A DNA stretch of 64,000 bases from Flaccisagitta enflata (taxonomy: Eukaryota; Chaetognatha; Sagittoidea; Aphragmophora): the NCBI GenBank assembly GCA_965153355.1, contig OZ231128.1:24800001-24864000 (forward strand), written 5' to 3'. The notes under the pieces are model-generated. The model did no database searches. It was given only the letters and a program-made list of their open reading frames with translations, and was not told the DNA's origin. Positions 59,461 through 64,000 of the stretch are shown piece by piece. Position numbers and translations under genes: made by a program. Each line of letters opens with the position of its first letter. The stretch's first letter is position 1.

Positions 59461-61590
59461 TTATTCTTCGTTCCCCTCCAGAAGGACCAAATTCTGGATG
59501 GGCCTCCTGATGTCTTTGCCTTTGTTGTCTCGAAGCGTGACAGAGCGGATGTGTCCGTCACGTCCGGCGTGGCATTCTTTGATCCGCGCCAAAGGCCACA
59601 GGTGTCGTTTGAGGTTTTCCTTCTTGAGGAGGACGATCGATCCAGGGGTAAGGTCCTTGGAATCCTGATGCCACTTTGGCCGTGGCTGAAGCGCAGGGAG
59701 ATATTCTTTGACCCAACGATTTGTCCACGATTCGTGGAGACTTCGAAGATACTTCTGCCTTGCTGAAAAGGCTGCCCTTGGTGGTGGAATCTCCGGCCAT
59801 GGATCTTGCGGTTGCTGAAGCGACCTCCCGATGAGCATTTCAGCCGGCGTCAAGGGTACCTGTTCAGGGTCATCAACAAGGGGGGTCAAAGGTCGAGAAT
59901 TAATCTGTCCCTCAATGCGGATTATGATTGTCTCAAGTTCTTTGTCAGAGACAAGAGACTGTCCTAGCACTTTTTTCAACGGAGTTTTGACGCTTTTAAC
60001 AAGGCGTTCCCAAAACCCTCCCCACCATGGGGCGGCAGGAGGATTGAATTGCCAGGTGACATTAGGCAGATGCTTTGCTGCTTTTGTGAATGTTGTGGCA
60101 TTATCCGAGTACAAATGAAGAGGTTTTCCTCTTCGACTGGTAAAACGAGAGAACGCTGACAGAAATTCTTCCGTCGACAGGTCATTCACAATTTCAAGAT
60201 GGATTCCTCGGGTTGATCCACAGGTAAAGAGAGCGATCCATCGCTTTTCTGCAGGTGATGTGGAATCTCTCCTTGATTTGACAAGGAGAGGCCCAGCGTA
60301 ATCAAGCCCAGTATGGGCAAAGGGCGGCAAAGCATTTTTTCGAAAATCCGGTAGATCTGCCATTTTCTGCTGGCACAGAGGTTTGTTAATCCGCTTGCAC
60401 TTCATGCAGGATTTGGTTTCCGCTTTTACAGCAGTCATGCCTTTTATAATCCAGTATTTTTGACGCAGGTGTGCTAGGGTTTGGTTTGGCCCTGCGTGGA
60501 GGTTAGAAATGTGTGCATCTCTGATTATCAGTCGAGTGAGATGAGATTTATCCGGGAGGATTATGAGATTTTTGCTTACTCTCCCTTGCATCTTCATGAT
60601 GCCATTCTCCAGAACTGGATTGAATTGAATGAGTCGAGAATTTCGCGGTATAGGTTGATTTTTCTGAAGGCATGAATATTCTTCCGCAAAGAAAATTTTT
60701 TGTTCCATGGAGATGATTTTTTGGAGTGCCCTTTTCCGCTGATTTGCAAGGGGCTCATCCCTCCCCGCCAAAGGGCACCCAAATCGCCACACCATAGTGA
60801 CGATGCGAAGCATTTTTTCAAACGAGCTGTAACGTTCTAGTTGAATGACGGGAGGCGTGACTTGAGCAACGTTTATCGCAATTTTACGCTTTTCAAGATC
60901 TGGTTTTTCCACCTCCGGTTGAGTTGGCCATTCACCCGTCTGTAAAAACTCTGGCCCATGTGCCCAGAGTTTGGCCTGTTTTTCATGAAGTGGCCAAGTC
61001 CCTCTCGAAGGGATATCTGCGGGGTTCTGATCTCCAGGAACCCACATCCACTTAGCGGAGTGGGTGGCGGAAGTGCGTTGAATGTCCGCAATGCGATTTC
61101 CGACAAAGGGTTTGTAACGTGAAGATGAGGATTCAATCCATCCCAATGTGATGGTTGAGTCGGACCACATGAAGGTTTCAATTGGAGATTTGAAAACCTC
61201 TGCTTTGAGAAAATTGAGAAGTTTTGTACCAAGAACGGCACCCAACAATTCCATACGAGGAAGGCTAACGACTTTGAGGGGTTTAACCCTAGTTTTTGAG
61301 AGGAGGAAAAAGGAGCCCTTTCCAGTTATGACATAGGCTACAGCCGCGTACGCCCCTTCTGAGGCATCCACAAAAATGTGCAAGACTATGGGCACACCGA
61401 AATAGCGTGGGATTTCAAAAACAGACACGCTTTTTTGAAACATTCTATCTCCTGCCATAGAATTTCCGGGAGTGGGTCATCCCAGTTTGATCCATGCTGC
61501 CAAATCTTTTGCATGATCATTTTGCCCCAACAAATCAGGGGGGCACGTTGCACAGTGGGCCGTGATTCGGACAGTAGGCAATTGTTACTG
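59461..61590 (-). mobile_element. BEL/Pao LTR-retrotransposon pol fragment (RNase H-integrase)
   Basis: 3' half of a Pol polyprotein, 665 codons open on the minus strand (61458 to 59461). Order: RNase H-like domain (D31 in FVDASEGAYAA, E70 in LPRMELLG, D100 in MWSDSTI), zinc-binding H316/H321-C351/C354, integrase core (D386 in GLDYAG, D452 in SDNAT, E484 in GFWERL), and a C-terminal DUF5641-like tail (PGSIVLLKKEN). Upstream (about 61440-61590) the connection domain continues in another frame (NWDDPLPE). This shows a frameshift near the A-run at about 61440, with a stop in the main frame just before. Reverse transcriptase, protease and gag are absent, and no LTR pair was found. A dead, 5'-truncated copy. 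D452-E484 spacing looks slightly short. Confidence 0.93.
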
Positions 61591-62127
61591 TTTTGGGGAG
61601 TAGTTAATTACCATAATACTCTTTCAGTTTTCATGAAACGTCATAGAACGTCAAGCCCTAATGGGGAAAATAAACCTACGCTACAGTAGCTTTCACTTAG
61701 CACTACAGCCGTAGGGGTGGGGGATGCTCGCGCAATCCTCTGTTCTTTAGTGTGTGGTATGCCGCCCCAAGCAATAGTGACGTGGCAGTGACTGAGTGAA
61801 ACCCTCACTGAATTCACTGCATCACTACCAGAAAGTGCTCTGTTGCTTCTGAAACGAACATCCAATACCGAATTCGTACTGAGATACTTTTTTTCCACTT
61901 TTTATTTACTTTTTCTCTCCTTTTTCAAATCGCAATTAAAATGATTCGAAAAAGTCAAAAAAGATTACTTTGACAACGGCGATGAGGTTGAGCCCAAAAA
62001 AGAATGCATCGACGACTACAACTGACATGACTGATGCCAAAACCAAAAGATATGAGGGAAATGAGGCTAGGTTGGGGGTAATTTGTGAGCCTCGCTTAGT
62101 ACGAATATGAGAATGAATGCTTGGAAC
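61591..62127. other. No gene; possibly BEL/Pao-adjacent sequence
   Basis: No LTR could be shown because there is no matching second copy in the window. Unassigned. Confidence 0.4.
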
Positions 62128-62405
62128 AAATGAATGAATGAATGAGTGAATGAAAGAATGAATGAATGAATTAATGAATGAATGAATGAATGAATGAATG
62201 AATGAATGAATGAATGAATGAATGAATGAATGAATGAAAGAATGAATGAATGAATGAATGAATGAATGAATGAATGAATGAAGGAATGAATGAATGAATG
62301 AATGAATGAATGAAGGAATGAATAAATAAGTAAATGGATGAATGAATGAATGAATGATTAATGAGTGAACGAATCAATAACTGAGATAACGAATGAATAA
62401 ATGAA
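62128..62405. repeat. (AATG)n array
   Basis: GAAT tetranucleotides with occasional GAAA, GGAA and AATA variants. Confidence 0.96.
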
Positions 62406-62487
62406 TGTGAACGACTGCATTGTAATGAACGTCAGGAGGCAAGAGTCGTTAACTGACCATCCTACCGACTGTCTTTCTTACTTCACG

Positions 62488-62587
<100 letters not shown>

Positions 62588-62590
62588 TTT

Positions 62591-62737
62591 TTGGTCGCGG
62601 ACACGCCTTGCCGTGTCGGTCGGTAGGTCCGTCCGTCCGTCCGTCGTTCCGTCACATTTTTGAATTCCGAGTGGTTTTCGCATTACTGCTCCTCCCCAAC
62701 TGTCCACTACTGGATTGCCTTGTATCCGGCCTTGTTA
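62591..62737 (-). mobile_element. HINE-like short dispersed element, copy 12
   Basis: Plus-strand: TTGGTCGCGGACACGC, a GTCGGTCGG/TCCG core, CCGAGTGGTTTTCGCATTAC, CTTGTATCCGGCCTTGTT. Confidence 0.8.
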
Positions 62738-62787
62738 ACTAACACGTTTGCTAAGTCATGTTTGCTGTCGGGTCAACTTAGCGCGGT

Positions 62788-62788
62788 A

Positions 62789-62879
<91 letters not shown>

Positions 62880-62880
62880 G
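62788..62880. repeat. (AAAG)n microsatellite
   Basis: About 23 GAAA units, then an A/G-rich tail to 62940. Confidence 0.96.
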
Positions 62881-62965
62881 GAAAAAAGAAAGGGAAAAAA
62901 GAAAGAAAAAAAAAAGAAAAAAAAAAGAAAAAAAGAGGGAAAATGATGGAATGGAGGGATGTAAG

Positions 62966-63008
62966 AGAACAAGGCCGGATACACGGGCCAAGACGGTGCG
63001 CCGGGCGT
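62966..63008 (+). mobile_element. HINE-like element, 5' end only
   Basis: GAACAAGGCCGGATACACGG, then GCCAAGACGGTGCGCC. It then passes directly into the 21-bp minisatellite instead of the usual core. Confidence 0.6.
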
Positions 63009-63020
63009 TATTAATTCTTA

Positions 63021-63260
63021 GACCTATCCCTAGCTCCAACAGACCTATCCTTAGCTCTATCAGACCTATCCCTAGCTGTATCAGACCTATTCCGAGCTCT
63101 ATCAGGCCTATCCCGAGCTCTATCAGACCTACCCCGAGCTCTATCAGACCTATCCCGAGCTCTATCAGACCTATCCCGAGCTCTATCAGACCTATCCCCA
63201 TACCTATCCGACCTATCACCAGACCTATCCGACCTATCCCCAGCTTGATCAGACCTCAAC
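63021..63260. repeat. 21-bp minisatellite, about 11 copies
   Basis: Unit AGACCTATCCCGAGCTCTAT plus C, with variants at both ends. Confidence 0.93.
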
Positions 63261-63274
63261 GTAGCTGATTATTT

Positions 63275-63700
63275 TAGTGAATGAAATGAATTTTTGTGAA
63301 TGAAATGTATTTCAGTGAATGAAATGAACGAAATGATTTTTCAATTGATTTCAAACATTTTCAGTGAATGAAATGAATGAATGAATGAATGAATGAATGA
63401 ATGAATGAATGAATGAATGAATGAATGAATGAATGAATGAATGGATGAATGGAATGATTGAATGAATGAATGAAATAATGAATGAATGAATGAATGAATG
63501 AATGAATGAATGAATGAATGAATGAATGAATGAATGAATGAATGAATGAATGAATGAATGAACAAATGAATGAATGAATGAATGAATGAATGAATGAATG
63601 AATGAATGAAATGAATGAAATGAATTTTGGTGAATAAAATGAATTTTAGTGAATGAAATGAACGAAATGAGTTTTCAATTGATTTCAAACATTTTCAGCG
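63275..63700. repeat. (AATG)n array bracketed by ~85-bp direct repeats
   Basis: The segment with GAATGAAATGAATTTTTGTG, GAACGAAATGATTTTTCAAT and TGATTTCAAACATTTTCAG occurs at 63275-63362 and again at 63607-63700. Between them lies a GAAT array of about 235 bp. Confidence 0.88.
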
Positions 63701-63704
63701 AGTT

Positions 63705-63775
63705 TTCATTCAAGCGTGACCGACGGATGGACAGACAGACAGAACCTCTTACAGAGGTGCTATGGCGCATCTGGG
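63705..63775 (+). mobile_element. HINE-like element, 3' end
   Basis: TTCAAGCGTGACCGACGGAT, a GACA core, CCTCTTACAGAG, the hairpin GTGCTATGGCGCATC and TGGG. The conserved 5' part is missing; the (AATG)n repeat lies where it would be. Confidence 0.65.
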
Positions 63776-63884
63776 AATCATCCAAGCATATTTATGAATC
63801 ATTCCAAGTGATTTTTGCTTCTTTTCGAGAGTTTCAACTTGAGACTTTAAATCACTTAAAGAAATAAAATTGATAAAAAAAAGT

Positions 63885-64000
63885 AAAAGTGTGACAGACC
63901 GACAGACCAACCGACCGACCGACCGACCGACCGACCAACCGACCGACCGACCGACCGACCGACCGACCAACCAACCGACCGACTGACGGACGGACGGACA
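63885..64000 (+). mobile_element. HINE-like element core running off the window
   Basis: AAAAGTGTGACAGACCGACA, then about 90 bp of (GACC)n/(GACG)n. It matches the core of the family; its 3' hairpin would lie beyond 64000. Confidence 0.6.

Noticed and set aside
61591-61900. LTR of the BEL/Pao element
   Set aside because: No second copy exists in the window and no TG...CA ends with a primer-binding site could be shown.

Overview
The window looks like metazoan, probably invertebrate, nuclear DNA. The evidence is three interrupted genes with GT-AG introns, a BEL/Pao retrotransposon fragment, many short non-autonomous transposons and very long microsatellites. Coding density is low, a few percent. 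The phylum cannot be fixed from the sequence alone. Nothing prokaryotic, viral or organellar is seen. Exon models below were built by eye from reading frame, splice consensus and family similarity. They should be read as predictions. LAYOUT. Positions 1-14300 are almost entirely repeats: (GA)n, (TG)n and (AAG)n arrays, a 46-bp minisatellite (2943-3295), a roughly 150-bp tandem satellite (4800-6090), a palindromic MITE (8227-8754) and two foldback elements (10177-10974, 12514-13058). Positions 14393-15484 (minus) hold an orphan seven-transmembrane receptor whose first coding exon is only 10 nt. Positions 15500-22120 return to repeats, including an 18-bp minisatellite and two MITEs. Positions 22121-26530 (minus) hold a five-exon intracellular-type serpin. 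Every serpin intron contains a repeat, and intron 4 is almost nothing but one MITE. Positions 26531-46890 are repeat-dominated: several palindromic MITEs, a 2-kb polypyrimidine/polypurine block at 31740-33715, a 49-bp satellite with a nested MITE at 37.0-38.1 kb, and a triplicated 400-bp unit at 42.6-43.7 kb. Positions 46891-52423 (plus) hold a secreted modular lectin. Its parts are a signal peptide, a Pro/Thr stalk, a coiled coil, a SUEL/rhamnose-binding-type lectin domain and an EGF domain, and all its introns are phase 1. A 611-bp tandem duplication inside it has created a chimeric exon. Positions 52430-59400 are repeats and AT-rich DNA. Positions 59461-61590 (minus) hold the RNase H-integrase end of a BEL/Pao element, frameshifted and 5' truncated. 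Positions 61600-64000 are again microsatellites and short dispersed elements. HOW IT FITS TOGETHER. The three host genes have unrelated functions: a protease-inhibitor-fold protein, an extracellular lectin and a receptor. The unifying theme is colonisation by non-autonomous elements. One short dispersed family of about 130-195 bp carries a tetranucleotide core and a terminal hairpin and recurs more than a dozen times. A second family consists of giant foldbacks whose two arms carry mirrored minisatellites. A third, a 261-269 bp MITE, fills serpin intron 4 and also lies in a lectin-gene intron. The most interesting points are this introner-like insertion, the foldback family, the chimeric exon of the lectin gene, and the serpin with a large low-complexity insertion and a shortened reactive loop.
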